16,519 nucleotides of DNA. It comes from an uncultured Peptococcaceae bacterium (GTDB taxonomy: Bacteria > Bacillota > Peptococcia > Peptococcales > Peptococcaceae). Under the pieces are notes generated by a model. That model had not been told where the DNA came from and did not search any database. It worked only from the letters and a program-made list of their open reading frames with translations. This document shows, one piece after another, positions 7,081-15,203 of the stretch (the stretch's first letter is position 1; each line of letters starts with the position of its first letter). The position numbers and the translations under genes were made by a program. The stretch spans positions 1 through 16,519 of the forward strand of contig CAMFFG010000004.1 in NCBI GenBank assembly GCA_945949655.1. Direction: 5' to 3'.

Positions 7081-8688
7081 TTATACGTTCTGATAAATTA
7101 CAACGCCATCTTTCACCGTTTCCAGCACCTGAATGTTTTTGATCTCCATCGGATCTATTTTTAACGGATTCTGATCCACAATAATTAAATCCGCCCGTTT
7201 GCCGGCTTTAATGGAACCTTTGCTGTCTTCTTCCGCATATTCGTACGCAGCATGAATGGTAACTGCTTTCAGTGCATCATATACATCAATGCACTGTTCC
7301 GGGCCGCACAGCACACCATTGCGCGTCAGCCGGTTTACTGCCGCCCACACACTGTGAAACAGATCAGGCTGCACCACTGGTGTATCCGTATGGAAATTGT
7401 AATATAACCCCCGTTCTAAAGCCGAGCGCACTGGACTGATACGGTTGCCCCGTTCCGGCCCAAAGTTTTTCAGATGCACATCGCCCCAGTAATTCACATG
7501 TGCGACAAAAATAGATGGGATCATATGCAGCTGCTGCATTTTATCCAGCTGGTCTTCCCGCACCGTCTGGCAGTGAATCATGACCGGACGCAATGTATTT
7601 TTATTGGGATTGTCACTCTGCGCCAGCACCTTCTCATAGACGCGCAGATACTGATCCGCAGCAGCATCGCCATTGCAGTGTACCAGAATCTGCTGATTCT
7701 CTCTGATAGCCTGGCCAATCTGTTCTTCAAGCTCCGCGTCGGTCAGCCAGGGATAACCGCAATCCTCCCCGGAATTTTCATAGGGCTGACTCATCCAGGC
7801 TGACTTGCATTGCGGCGATCCATCCAGTACCGATTTATATCCACCGATCTTGTAGTGATCCACATACACGCCCATACAATCGCCATTGTTTTTCATAGAA
7901 TCTCCGATCCCCAAGCCCAGATTAAAGCATGGATAAGCTACCACATCTATTTTCAGCTTTCCGGCTGCGGCCATCTGACGGCACATGGCCACACTGGCGT
8001 GATCGGCCGCGCCATCCTGAACCGTGGTAATGCCATGACGGATATATTGCATCTGTGCGGCTTCTATCTGTGCTGCAGCATCCATAGGGATCTCTGCCTG
8101 CAGCTGACGCACCGGCGTTGCAGCTGTTTCCTCCAGATAACCATTGGGCCGGTTGGTACCTGCATAGCGGGCAATGATACCTCCTTCAGGGTCTGGCGTC
8201 GTTTCATCGATCTGCATCATTTCCAGCGCTTTGCGGTTGACCACCGCCATATGTACCGACGTATGCCAGATCACCACCGGAACATCTGTAGAGACCTGAT
8301 CCAGCACATCACGGGTAGGATGCGTTTTTTCCTGTAAAAAGTTATGGTCATAGGAATAACCGAAAATATATTCTCCATGCGTTAAGTCGTTCTGCTGCCG
8401 AAATTCCAGCAGCAGCTGCACAAGATCCGCAAAGCTTTCTGCCGAGGACAGATCCGCCATCATAACATACTGGGCTGTCATGCTGAGATGTCCATGGGTA
8501 TCTATAAAAGCAGGCATCAGCGTAGCTTGCTGCAGATCTTTTCGCTGACATGTCGGTCCTGCCATCTGTTCCAGATCGGCCAGATCGCCCACCGCTGCAA
8601 TTTCGCCGTCTCGTACCAGCACAGCCTCCGGTTGATCTTCCCGATGCTCCATTGTGATAATATCGCCATTATAATAAAGTACTTCCAT
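7081..8688 (-). CDS. YtcJ-like amidohydrolase family metalloenzyme
   Basis: Predicted cytoplasmic metal-dependent hydrolase of the amidohydrolase superfamily (YtcJ/LAF3-like group), acting on an amide or related C-N bond in an unidentified small substrate. It has 535 residues, typical for the group. Features in order: N-terminal beta-sandwich (NGDIITM, VLVRDGEIAAVGD), metal-binding DTHGH (63-67), K285 in YKSVLDG as the likely bridging lysine, H337 in VHCNGD, H372 in IHCQ, catalytic D435 in HTDTP, and the C-terminal IKAGKRADLIIVD return to the sandwich. No signal peptide is seen. The ATG at 8688 has GGAGG 8 bases upstream; a TTG seven codons earlier lies before that site. It stands alone between two terminator/leader regions, downstream of two LysR regulators on the same strand. 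Confidence 0.9.
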   Translation of the reverse strand: MEVLYYNGDIITMEHREDQPEAVLVRDGEIAAVGDLADLEQMAGPTCQRKDLQQATLMPAFIDTHGHLSMTAQYVMMADLSSAESFADLVQLLLEFRQQNDLTHGEYIFGYSYDHNFLQEKTHPTRDVLDQVSTDVPVVIWHTSVHMAVVNRKALEMMQIDETTPDPEGGIIARYAGTNRPNGYLEETAATPVRQLQAEIPMDAAAQIEAAQMQYIRHGITTVQDGAADHASVAMCRQMAAAGKLKIDVVAYPCFNLGLGIGDSMKNNGDCMGVYVDHYKIGGYKSVLDGSPQCKSAWMSQPYENSGEDCGYPWLTDAELEEQIGQAIRENQQILVHCNGDAAADQYLRVYEKVLAQSDNPNKNTLRPVMIHCQTVREDQLDKMQQLHMIPSIFVAHVNYWGDVHLKNFGPERGNRISPVRSALERGLYYNFHTDTPVVQPDLFHSVWAAVNRLTRNGVLCGPEQCIDVYDALKAVTIHAAYEYAEEDSKGSIKAGKRADLIIVDQNPLKIDPMEIKNIQVLETVKDGVVIYQNV

Positions 8689-8939
8689 GACCCCTTCCTC
8701 CTTATGCAAAAATCTGTTGTCCTGCTGTCTTTATTATGACAACATCAGAGGAAGATAACAAATATATCTTTATCAAGTCATCTGGTTCAATTCTTTTATT
8801 TTGAAATATAAGCATGTTTGCTTGTTTTACAATGTTTTCGCGTTTTCCTATTGAGGAATAATTATTCTAATACAAGGAAACATCATTTTTCATGCAGAAT
8901 ACTGGCACTTTGCATACGTAATACATTTATTTTTTGATA
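8689..8939 (-). promoter_or_regulatory. Promoter and leader region of the amidohydrolase
   Basis: AT-rich intergenic stretch. Two minus-strand promoter candidates are TTGTAA-16-TATATT and TTGAAC-18-TATATT. Upstream of both lies a centred dyad at 8844-8880: TTTCCT and AGGAAA flank the perfect palindrome GAATAATTATTC (8856-8867). Near the gene, GTTGTC/GACAAC can form a hairpin followed by TTTTT just before the ribosome binding site, which could attenuate transcription. I cannot choose between the promoters, and I see no clear terminator for the preceding lysR gene. Confidence 0.4.
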
Positions 8940-9821
8940 TCAGACATGGTAATAATCAAACACATATCGCTGAAACATTCTGGCCCATTTGGATAAATAA
9001 CGGTGTTTGGACCAGAGCAGATACATTTCATAGCGGGAATTGGCCCCCACAATATCCAGCATTGCATACTGCTCTGGCGCTCTCATCATCCACTGTTTTC
9101 GATTGTGTGCACAGGTCAGAATGCTGCCCACACCGGCATGAAACATTTCTGCCATGATATCCTGGTTGCCTTCAAAAATAATGTTAGGCCGGAAATGCAT
9201 CTCCTGGCTGAGATTGTCGATCATGCGCTCCTTATGGGATGGCGGCAGAGAGATGATCGGTTCCTGCATCAGTTCTTCCACAGTGATCTTGCCTTTGTCT
9301 GCCAGTGGATGCTCACGCAATACCAGCAGCTGATAGGGCTGGCTGAACAGGAGCTGCGCACTCAGCTGACCATGATATTCCACTTCGTTGGAGATGCCAA
9401 AATCCAGATTGCCTATAATTAGATTTTCATAAATTTCTTCCCGGGACATCTGCAGCACGTTCAGCTGAATATCCGGATATTGCTCCAGCAGACCCAGAAT
9501 CCAGTCGCCATAATAGTTGCTGTCGGTTACGCCCAGGGTCAGCTTCCGTTCATTGCTTTCTCCCCGCAATTCCTGAAATTCCCGCTGAATATCTTCCATT
9601 TCGTGCAGTAAGATATAACTGTAATACAATACATCTCTGCCATACGGCGTGATTACGATATTGCGTCCCTGCCGCTGGAACAATGGATATCCAATCTCTG
9701 TTTCCAGTTTGTTCATCATAATGCTGAGCGCCGACTGAGAAATATTCAGCGTTCGTGCTGCTTTCGTAATGGATTGTTCCTTCGCCACTACCTGAAAATA
9801 TTCCAACTGCAGTAAATTCAT
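8940..9821 (-). CDS. LysR-type transcriptional regulator (downstream copy)
   Basis: DNA-binding regulator of 293 residues, normal for the family. Residues about 1-60 are the winged helix-turn-helix (LEYFQVVAKEQSITKAARTLNISQSALSIMMNKLETEIGYPLF, quoted in parts: SITKAARTLNISQSALS is the HTH, then GYPLFQRQGRNI). A linker helix follows, then the periplasmic-binding-protein-like effector domain (LTLGVTDSNYYGDWILGLL; EHPLADKGKITVEEL). The ATG at 9821 has GGGGA 7 bases upstream. It follows another lysR after 42 bases on the same strand, so the two are probably co-transcribed. The likely target is the amidohydrolase downstream, inferred from position only. It is clearly different from the upstream copy and not a recent duplicate. 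Confidence 0.93.
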   Translation of the reverse strand: MNLLQLEYFQVVAKEQSITKAARTLNISQSALSIMMNKLETEIGYPLFQRQGRNIVITPYGRDVLYYSYILLHEMEDIQREFQELRGESNERKLTLGVTDSNYYGDWILGLLEQYPDIQLNVLQMSREEIYENLIIGNLDFGISNEVEYHGQLSAQLLFSQPYQLLVLREHPLADKGKITVEELMQEPIISLPPSHKERMIDNLSQEMHFRPNIIFEGNQDIMAEMFHAGVGSILTCAHNRKQWMMRAPEQYAMLDIVGANSRYEMYLLWSKHRYLSKWARMFQRYVFDYYHV

Positions 9822-9863
9822 CGTACATTCCCCACTATCTCTTATTTAGCCAGGTTTTTATCA

Positions 9864-10829
9864 TTAGTTTGCCGGATAACATACTTCCCGCAGATTTTCG
9901 AACTCTTCGTCATCATGATAATCCGGATAGGTATTCTGCATGGCTTCAATAAATTTCCACGCCATAGCCGGCAACTCCCGACCTTCTTTCCAGCACAAAG
10001 CCAGACTGTACTTACTGTTTACATCTGCAACAGGCTGCATGATCACCGGGTACAAGGGGCTTCCCTCAAAAAAATTATCTTTTTTCAGATAAGATTGTGC
10101 CATGTACATGATCTGTCTGGAAGAAAACAGCAGTCCGCGATCCAGGTACAGCATTTTTGTGATCAACCGGTGCGCACCCTCAAACACGATTTTTGGCCTG
10201 CAATCCCGCTGCGCAAAAATGCGATCGGCAATTTTATAAATGGTATTAGAAGGTAACGCCACAATATTCTCATCACGGATATCATCAAACAGGATCTGCT
10301 CCTTTTGGGACAGCGGATTCTGCTTTGGTATGGTGATCACATACTCATCCTCCACAATCACTTTGCGCACAATACCTGGCACATCTGCATCAAATTCGCC
10401 CAAAGCCACATCAATAGATTCATCTAAAAGAGCTTCCACCATTTCATTTTCAGATAGCATTTTCTGGCGCAGCCGCGCTTTTGGATTTTCCAGCACAAAC
10501 TGCTGCAGCCAGCCATTTAAAAACATGCTGTTGCTGACAGATAGCGTCAATTCATTTTCCAGCACTTCTTTTGTTTTAACCAGTACCTGCTCCAGTTCTT
10601 CTAATTTATCAAACATATAATCGGCATGATCCAGCAGGCGGCGTCCGGCATCGTTCAGTTCAATATTTCTTCCTGTACGGTTAAACAGCGGTACGCCCAG
10701 TTCCTTTTCTATTTTACTGATAGTGGCACTGAGCGCCGGCTGCGCGACCCGCAGTTCCTCCGCTGCATGACTGATATGCTCATGGCGGGCTACCACGCGG
10801 AAATAATTTAGCTGTGATAATAGCATCAT
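9864..10829 (-). CDS. LysR-type transcriptional regulator divergent from the GltS-like transporter
   Basis: LysR-family regulator of 321 residues. The N-terminal winged HTH (HISHAAEELRVAQPALSATI, then GVPLFNRTGRNIEL) is followed by a long linker helix (about 68-92) and an effector-binding domain (NELTLSVSNSMFLNGWLQ; NPLSQKEQILFDDI). The ATG at 10829 has GAGGGAG 7 bases upstream; the next codon is also ATG. Head-to-head with the gltS-like gene across 309 bases, it most likely controls that transporter and itself, the classic LysR layout. A 17-bp dyad sits inside its own promoter spacer, fitting autoregulation. The effector is unknown. Confidence 0.93.
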   Translation of the reverse strand: MMLLSQLNYFRVVARHEHISHAAEELRVAQPALSATISKIEKELGVPLFNRTGRNIELNDAGRRLLDHADYMFDKLEELEQVLVKTKEVLENELTLSVSNSMFLNGWLQQFVLENPKARLRQKMLSENEMVEALLDESIDVALGEFDADVPGIVRKVIVEDEYVITIPKQNPLSQKEQILFDDIRDENIVALPSNTIYKIADRIFAQRDCRPKIVFEGAHRLITKMLYLDRGLLFSSRQIMYMAQSYLKKDNFFEGSPLYPVIMQPVADVNSKYSLALCWKEGRELPAMAWKFIEAMQNTYPDYHDDEEFENLREVCYPAN

Positions 10830-10882
10830 GCATTCTCTCCCTCTGACAAGAACCCGTTTTTTATAAAGAAATTGATAAGAAA

Positions 10883-10911
10883 ATTATAACATTTTATAAA
10901 TGTTTACGCAA
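10883..10911 (-). promoter_or_regulatory. lysR promoter with a dyad in its spacer
   Basis: On the minus strand TTGCGT (10906-10911) and a perfect TATAAT (10883-10888) are 17 bases apart. The spacer holds a perfect inverted repeat, AACATTT-TAT-AAATGTT (10888-10904), well placed for a regulator that blocks this promoter. Confidence 0.7.
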
Positions 10912-10921
10912 AACAATTTAA

Positions 10922-10962
10922 ACAAACCCGTATTTGTGTTTACTCTCTTTCTGTTGTATGCT
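10922..10962 (+). promoter_or_regulatory. Promoter of the GltS-like gene with an overlapping dyad
   Basis: TTGTGT (10934-10939) and TATGCT (10957-10962) are 17 bases apart. An inverted repeat ACAAA-CCCGTA-TTTGT (10922-10937) overlaps the -35 and lies between the two divergent promoters, whose -35 boxes are 22 bases apart. This is a candidate LysR activation site. The transcript would carry a leader of about 170 bases in which I see no known riboswitch. Confidence 0.55.
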
Positions 10963-11138
10963 AAGAGCAGAGATTATGATTCAAATCAATAAAGCTTATC
11001 GATCTGTCAGGATTGCATGTATTTTTGCTTTCAGTTTTTATTTCGATAATTCTGATTGCGGTATCTGGCTGGTGGAAAAGCAGACTGGTTTGATTTCATA
11101 AGCAATTATCAATTCTATTTAGAAAGAGGGTTTTTATT

Positions 11139-12584
11139 ATGAGTGTCATGATTGCATTTTCATGGATTGGTATCATGCTGTTGGTTGGTGTACTGTTGCG
11201 TGCGTTCATCAAACCACTGGGCAATATTCTGATGCCTGCCAGTGTAATCGGGGGTATCGTTGGTGTGATCTTTATGAATATTCCCGGCGTCGCAACGACA
11301 TTAGGAATTGATTCCAACATGTGTAATCAGATCGTTAACTTCTTCTTCATTATTTCGTTTATCTCCATCGGGTTGACTGCTACACCAAAAGCAGCTGGTC
11401 AAACCTCTGGCGATGTGGCCAAACAGCAGTTCAAAGGATCTGCCGGGATGGGGTTGTTATGGGGTGCGCTTTACTGCTTTACGCCAGTTGTTGGCTACTT
11501 CTGCATCAAACTGTTCGGCGGATTATTCGACATGCCTGCTGAATATGGTATCCTGATCCCGTTTGCATTCTGTCAGGGGCCTGGACAATCGGCCTCCTTC
11601 GGTATGCAGATCGAAGCCGCTGGCGGTCTGCCGCTGGCATCGCAGGTTGCTATTACCTACTCTGTTATCGGGTTCCTGTTTGCGTTCCTGGTAGGGGTTC
11701 CTCTGGCAAAAATGGGTCTGAAAAAAGGGCTGGCTTCCCATCCTGAAAAATTAAGTCCTGCTGTTATGAGAGGGATTTACAAACCGGAAGAACAGACAGA
11801 AGTTGCCGGTAAAATTACTACCTATAACGGGAATATCGATGTTCTGGCATTCCATTTAGGCCTGGTTGGTCTGGTATTTGTACTCACACTGTATGTACAG
11901 AAATTAATTTTAATGATTCCGAACGCCATTGTTGCCGCATTCGGTGGCATGACCTTCTTCGTTGGTTACTTTGTTGCATTGCTTGTACAAGCTATTCTGA
12001 AAAAATTAAATATCAAACAGTATCATGATGATGCTCTGCAGGCTAGAATTACCGGTACTACGACCGACTTCCTGATCGTTGGTGCTTTCATGGCCATTCA
12101 GGTATCTGCAATCGGCAAATGGATCATCCCAATGCTTCTGATGTGCATCGTTGTTGGTGCCTTCACCTTACTGTTTGTTCTGTACTTTGGGCCTCGTCTG
12201 GGCGGCAACTGCGACTTTGAACGTACCTTAGGATTATGGGGTTGCTTAACCGGTACCTGCCCAAGCGGTGTTGCTCTGATTCGTGTGGTTGACCCGAACC
12301 TGAAAACCACTGCTGCAGCGGAAATGGGCTCCATGAATGCGTTTATGAGTCCTGGTACATTCCTGGTAGCATTTTATATTCAGGCCTGCATTGGCGCAAT
12401 GCAGTTTATGCCTACTGTTATTCTGATGTGTCTGGTGCTGGGCATTGTCAATATTGCCCTGATTAAAGTCTTCGGCGCTTGGAAAAAACCAACCTACAGC
12501 CTCAAAGGCTCCAAAGTGGTTTGTCCTGATGTCACAGACGATTGCGAAGCATTTGAAGAAACCGGTACCCGCTCTCAGTTCTAA
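11139..12584 (+). CDS. GltS-family (ESS) sodium:glutamate-type symporter
   Basis: Integral membrane carrier of the glutamate:Na+ symporter family, probably importing glutamate or a related dicarboxylate. It has 481 residues, somewhat longer than E. coli GltS (about 400). About 10-12 hydrophobic segments are visible in two inverted halves. Each half has a Gly-rich re-entrant motif: FCQGPGQSASFG in the first (position of GltS GGHGTGAAWS) and GCLTGTCPSGVALIRVVDP in the second (position of GLGATPTAIANM). The motifs are recognisable but diverged, so the substrate may differ. A polar 35-40 residue tail follows the last helix. The start has GAGGG 8 bases upstream. Divergent lysR gene, single-gene unit with a strong terminator. 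I withhold the symbol because the substrate is uncertain. Confidence 0.88.
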   Translation: MSVMIAFSWIGIMLLVGVLLRAFIKPLGNILMPASVIGGIVGVIFMNIPGVATTLGIDSNMCNQIVNFFFIISFISIGLTATPKAAGQTSGDVAKQQFKGSAGMGLLWGALYCFTPVVGYFCIKLFGGLFDMPAEYGILIPFAFCQGPGQSASFGMQIEAAGGLPLASQVAITYSVIGFLFAFLVGVPLAKMGLKKGLASHPEKLSPAVMRGIYKPEEQTEVAGKITTYNGNIDVLAFHLGLVGLVFVLTLYVQKLILMIPNAIVAAFGGMTFFVGYFVALLVQAILKKLNIKQYHDDALQARITGTTTDFLIVGAFMAIQVSAIGKWIIPMLLMCIVVGAFTLLFVLYFGPRLGGNCDFERTLGLWGCLTGTCPSGVALIRVVDPNLKTTAAAEMGSMNAFMSPGTFLVAFYIQACIGAMQFMPTVILMCLVLGIVNIALIKVFGAWKKPTYSLKGSKVVCPDVTDDCEAFEETGTRSQF

Positions 12585-12641
12585 GTTTAGCTGAGTCAGT
12601 ATCAAAAATCGACATATTGCGAAATAATTTCGCATTTCCCC

Positions 12642-12681
12642 AATATTCCCCTTGTTCTGTTTCATGGACAAGGGGAATATT
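12642..12681 (+). terminator. Strong intrinsic terminator of the GltS-like gene
   Basis: A perfect 14-bp inverted repeat, AATATTCCCCTTGT (12642-12655) and ACAAGGGGAATATT (12668-12681), with a 12-base loop and a following TTTTTATCTTTT. It lies 58 bases after the stop codon. A short dyad, GCGAAAT-A-ATTTCGC (12619-12633), precedes it. Confidence 0.92.
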
Positions 12682-12937
12682 TTTTATCTTTTCCATTTTA
12701 TTTTTCCTCGACCGTCATACTGTTTCTCCTGCAATCATAAAATCCCCATGCTATCGCACCATGTCAACAAGTCGATACCATGCAGGAAACGTACAGCGAT
12801 TGATTAGGAAAAACCGATTTTCTTTTTTGCCTTTTGATCTAGGTAAAACGATGCTATAATACAAGCCAGGAAGATAAAAACATACGTAGACAAAAAGATA
12901 AACAGTCAGATCAATGGAAATGGCAGGGGTAACATCA
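12682..12937 (+). promoter_or_regulatory. Intergenic region with the promoter of the 497-aa gene
   Basis: After the terminator there is about 150 bases in which I see no gene or repeat. Then TTTTGA (12832-12837) and a perfect TATAAT (12855-12860) are 17 bases apart, with a start near 12867 and a leader of about 70 bases. No operator-like dyad is obvious. Confidence 0.6.
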
Positions 12938-14431
12938 ATGAAAACATATCAAAAATTTTTACGGCACGGCATTCGCCTTGCGTCGATTGGAATTGAGACG
13001 AGAAATGATGAAACATTATATTTTTGTACACCCAAGGGTGCTTCTCTGATTGGCTGGGCTGGGGTAGACGGTATCCACTACTGTTTTATTCGCGGTTTTG
13101 GGGAAATGGTTTTTGCAGTCAGCCCTATGAATCCTGCCCCTGATTACGTTCACCCGCTGGCAAAAGACTTTACGGACTTTCTCCGTTTGCTGCTGGCATG
13201 TGGGGACGCCTCTGCTTTGGAACAGGCATGGATGTGGGAGAAAGCGCAGTTTGAGACTTTTTTGAAGGAGAATCCTGCAACCGAAGAGCAGAAAAAAATC
13301 TTGGCTGAGATTGCCGAAAAAATGAACTTGACGGCTATGGAGCAGCCATGGGAATATATCAGGTCTCTGCAATCGTCCTTTGATTACAGCAAAATCAAGT
13401 ACACGGAGGATTACTACGACGTGGATATGAACCCGGCAGCGGAACCCGCTGTCCCGGAATGGAAGGTCTATTTTGAAGGTAACTTCTGGGGGCATCAGGG
13501 AAAGGCGCACGCCGGAAAGGAAATTCCCATTGGAAAGCACTTTGCGTGGGCGGGACACCATTGGTTTATCCCCGCAGCTTACGCGTGCAGCAAGGGCTTG
13601 GTGGTTGATTTCTGTATGCGGGTCGAGGCAGAGGAAATTCGTGCTTTTATACAGAAGTTGAATCTCACGCAGGAAAACGATTCGTGCGAAAACTTTACGC
13701 AGGAGCAACAGATAGAACTGGAGTTGGACAATCCTCTGAGTCTCTCTTTCAATCCACGGCTGGAGTTGAACGGCCATGAACTGCGCGCTTCTCACGGCTG
13801 CGCCGTGACGTACAATCCCTGCCTGCCAGATGGAATGGACATTGCATTGGAAGCAAAATGGGCTGTGGCGCATTATGGCCTGGACACTTCTTACGGATGG
13901 GTCATTTCCAGAGATACCTTTCCGTGGGAGTACAAACGCCGACCAAAACTTAGAACGCTTTCTCTGACCATGGAACAGCAGCCAGTTTCCATCCCTGGCC
14001 CCCATTTCACCGTGAACGCTTCCGGCGATTCCTTTTGTTTCGTGCATCCGGTGCGTCGGACAACATACACGCTCACCGTACAGGAATTGGAACAACAGAC
14101 TTTGCCGAAGCACAGCTTTGGCTCTGACCGTTGGCTTTATCCGACGCATTTTACCGCCATGCGCTACACGCTTTCACCGGATGCATCAGAGCAAATTACA
14201 GTCAGCGATTGTGCCGACAGCGACAAACCAGTTGAAATCATGCCCTCCGGTGATTCATTTGCGCCTTCTGCAAGCGCCTCCATTGGAAACATGATTGGCG
14301 GAAGCAATTTGCAAGGCAACCTCCACACGGCCTGTTCTGCACTGCATTTTGAGCCTGTGCAGCATGACATTGCGTGGCGCATTACCTTTCACGAAAAAAG
14401 ATATCACGACGATACTATGATATTACTATAA
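12938..14431 (+). CDS. Hypothetical protein, 497 aa, unrecognised family
   Basis: I do not recognise this protein. It has no signal peptide and no membrane segment, so it is probably cytoplasmic. It seems to have a small beta-rich N-terminal part (about 1-65), a mostly helical part (about 75-150, with an EEQKKILAEIAEKMNL helix), then a long beta-rich remainder rich in Trp, Phe, His and Tyr (for example YFEGNFWGHQGKAHAG at about 178-193 and WAGHHWFIPAAY at about 204-215). Acidic and aromatic residues are frequent, and no nucleotide-binding or catalytic signature is evident. The ATG at 12938 is chosen because AGGGG lies 8 bases upstream; an ATG eight codons earlier has no binding site. It forms a single-gene unit with its own promoter and terminator. 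Codon use (many TTG leucines, fewer CTG) differs from the neighbouring transporter genes, which hints at transfer. Confidence 0.85.
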   Translation: MKTYQKFLRHGIRLASIGIETRNDETLYFCTPKGASLIGWAGVDGIHYCFIRGFGEMVFAVSPMNPAPDYVHPLAKDFTDFLRLLLACGDASALEQAWMWEKAQFETFLKENPATEEQKKILAEIAEKMNLTAMEQPWEYIRSLQSSFDYSKIKYTEDYYDVDMNPAAEPAVPEWKVYFEGNFWGHQGKAHAGKEIPIGKHFAWAGHHWFIPAAYACSKGLVVDFCMRVEAEEIRAFIQKLNLTQENDSCENFTQEQQIELELDNPLSLSFNPRLELNGHELRASHGCAVTYNPCLPDGMDIALEAKWAVAHYGLDTSYGWVISRDTFPWEYKRRPKLRTLSLTMEQQPVSIPGPHFTVNASGDSFCFVHPVRRTTYTLTVQELEQQTLPKHSFGSDRWLYPTHFTAMRYTLSPDASEQITVSDCADSDKPVEIMPSGDSFAPSASASIGNMIGGSNLQGNLHTACSALHFEPVQHDIAWRITFHEKRYHDDTMILL

Positions 14432-14433
14432 GA

Positions 14434-14496
14434 ATACCGCGTTAAAAAAACACCCATCCCGTTTTGAATTGGATTGGGTGCTTTTTGACGCGGTAT
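14434..14496. terminator. Nested bidirectional terminator between convergent genes
   Basis: Outer arms ATACCGCGT (14434-14442) and ACGCGGTAT (14488-14496) enclose an inner stem CACCCATCC (14451-14459) / GGATTGGGTG (14471-14480) with one bulged base. The inner stem is followed by CTTTTT on the plus strand and by TTTTTTT on the minus strand, so it can stop both the 497-aa gene and the acetyltransferase gene. Confidence 0.85.
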
Positions 14497-14575
14497 AGAC
14501 TGTTATTCTGTATCATGCGGCACTTTGCATCATATCCTGAAAATGCAAAGGCAAATCTGTTCCGCAAATTGGAAG

Positions 14576-15022
14576 TTATCGTTTCAACACGAATTCTTGA
14601 ACCGGACTCCCAAATTCCTCTGTCAATCGTCCTTCTACAAAACCGCATCGCTTGTAAAATGCCCTTGCAGCGATGCCTTCTGGTACGCCCTCCCGATATG
14701 TTGTAACCATGATATCTTCTTTTGAATCCATCACAGTAAGCATATATGATACCATGTTTTCTGCAATATGCTGCCTTCGATACGCCATATCAACGGCTAA
14801 AAAACATATCATATGATGTTCCTTAGAAAAAAGCAGTACTCCGACTATCTTATTATGATATTTTGCACAGATTGCAGATTCTTTGTTGATAAACTCTAAG
14901 ACCGTACGCCTATGTTCCTTTAGCGCTTCCCTGGTTTCCAGTCCAGGAAAATCATCTTTCACTTTTGTTACAAGCTCCATCCAGCTATCAATATCACTTG
15001 TCTTTCCGAAACTGATTTCCAT
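14576..15022 (-). CDS. GNAT-family N-acetyltransferase
   Basis: Small acetyl-CoA-dependent acetyltransferase of the Gcn5-related family, 148 residues, a complete single domain. Visible elements: an N-terminal strand and helix (MEISFGKTSDIDSWMELV), the beta strands around KIVGVLLFS, and motif A as CFLAVDMAYRRQHIAENMV (about 73-91). There the usual R-x-x-G-x-G/A pyrophosphate loop is reduced to RRQHIA, with no glycine at the first position. Near the end is the typical AARAFYKRCGFVEG (about 118-131). The acceptor substrate is unknown; such loners acetylate amines on drugs, polyamines or proteins. The ATG at 15022 has AGAGG 7 bases upstream. It is convergent with the 497-aa gene and separated from tuf by the tuf terminator. 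A+T-rich relative to its neighbours. Confidence 0.88.
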   Translation of the reverse strand: MEISFGKTSDIDSWMELVTKVKDDFPGLETREALKEHRRTVLEFINKESAICAKYHNKIVGVLLFSKEHHMICFLAVDMAYRRQHIAENMVSYMLTVMDSKEDIMVTTYREGVPEGIAARAFYKRCGFVEGRLTEEFGSPVQEFVLKR

Positions 15023-15189
15023 TTTCTCACCTCTGCTTTCCGATGATATGATTCTTTCTTACTTCGTTGTTCGGGGCTTCCTGCAAGAACATACACGCCC
15101 ACGTTTATAGTTTTCGGACTGGGTAGCACACCTCGGTGACAAATTGGTTGGGGGCGGAGGTTTCGTTTTGTTTCTTCCATTTTCAACAT
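14968..15189 (-). CDS. Possible short ORF (73 codons) upstream of and overlapping the GNAT gene
   Basis: An ATG at 15189 is preceded by a perfect GGAGG exactly 7 bases upstream, better than many real genes here. The frame encodes a basic peptide (LRPQPICHRGVLPSPKTINV in its middle) and runs 55 bases into the acetyltransferase in another frame. It could be a real small protein, a leader ORF coupling translation to the acetyltransferase, or the remnant of a longer element. Its terminal part is dictated by the overlapping gene and carries no independent signal. I do not recognise the family. Confidence 0.3.
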   Translation of the reverse strand: MLKMEETKRNLRPQPICHRGVLPSPKTINVGVYVLAGSPEQRSKKESYHRKAEVRKWKSVSERQVILIAGWSL

Positions 15190-15203
15190 AGGGTTTCCTC
15201 CAG

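Noticed and set aside
8940..10829. The two LysR genes considered as a recent tandem duplication
   Set aside because: Their HTH and effector domains differ at most positions beyond family consensus, so they are separate old lineages.
10976..11101. 41-codon ORF in the leader of the GltS-like gene
   Set aside because: Only a weak AGAG-like site stands before the ATG, the peptide has no run of codons that would suggest attenuation, and no terminator/antiterminator pair follows.
13016..14149. 377-codon open frame antisense to the 497-aa gene
   Set aside because: The plus-strand gene has promoter, ribosome binding site and terminator. The antisense product is Cys/Arg-rich and unlike a folded protein, a typical mirror of the codon pattern.
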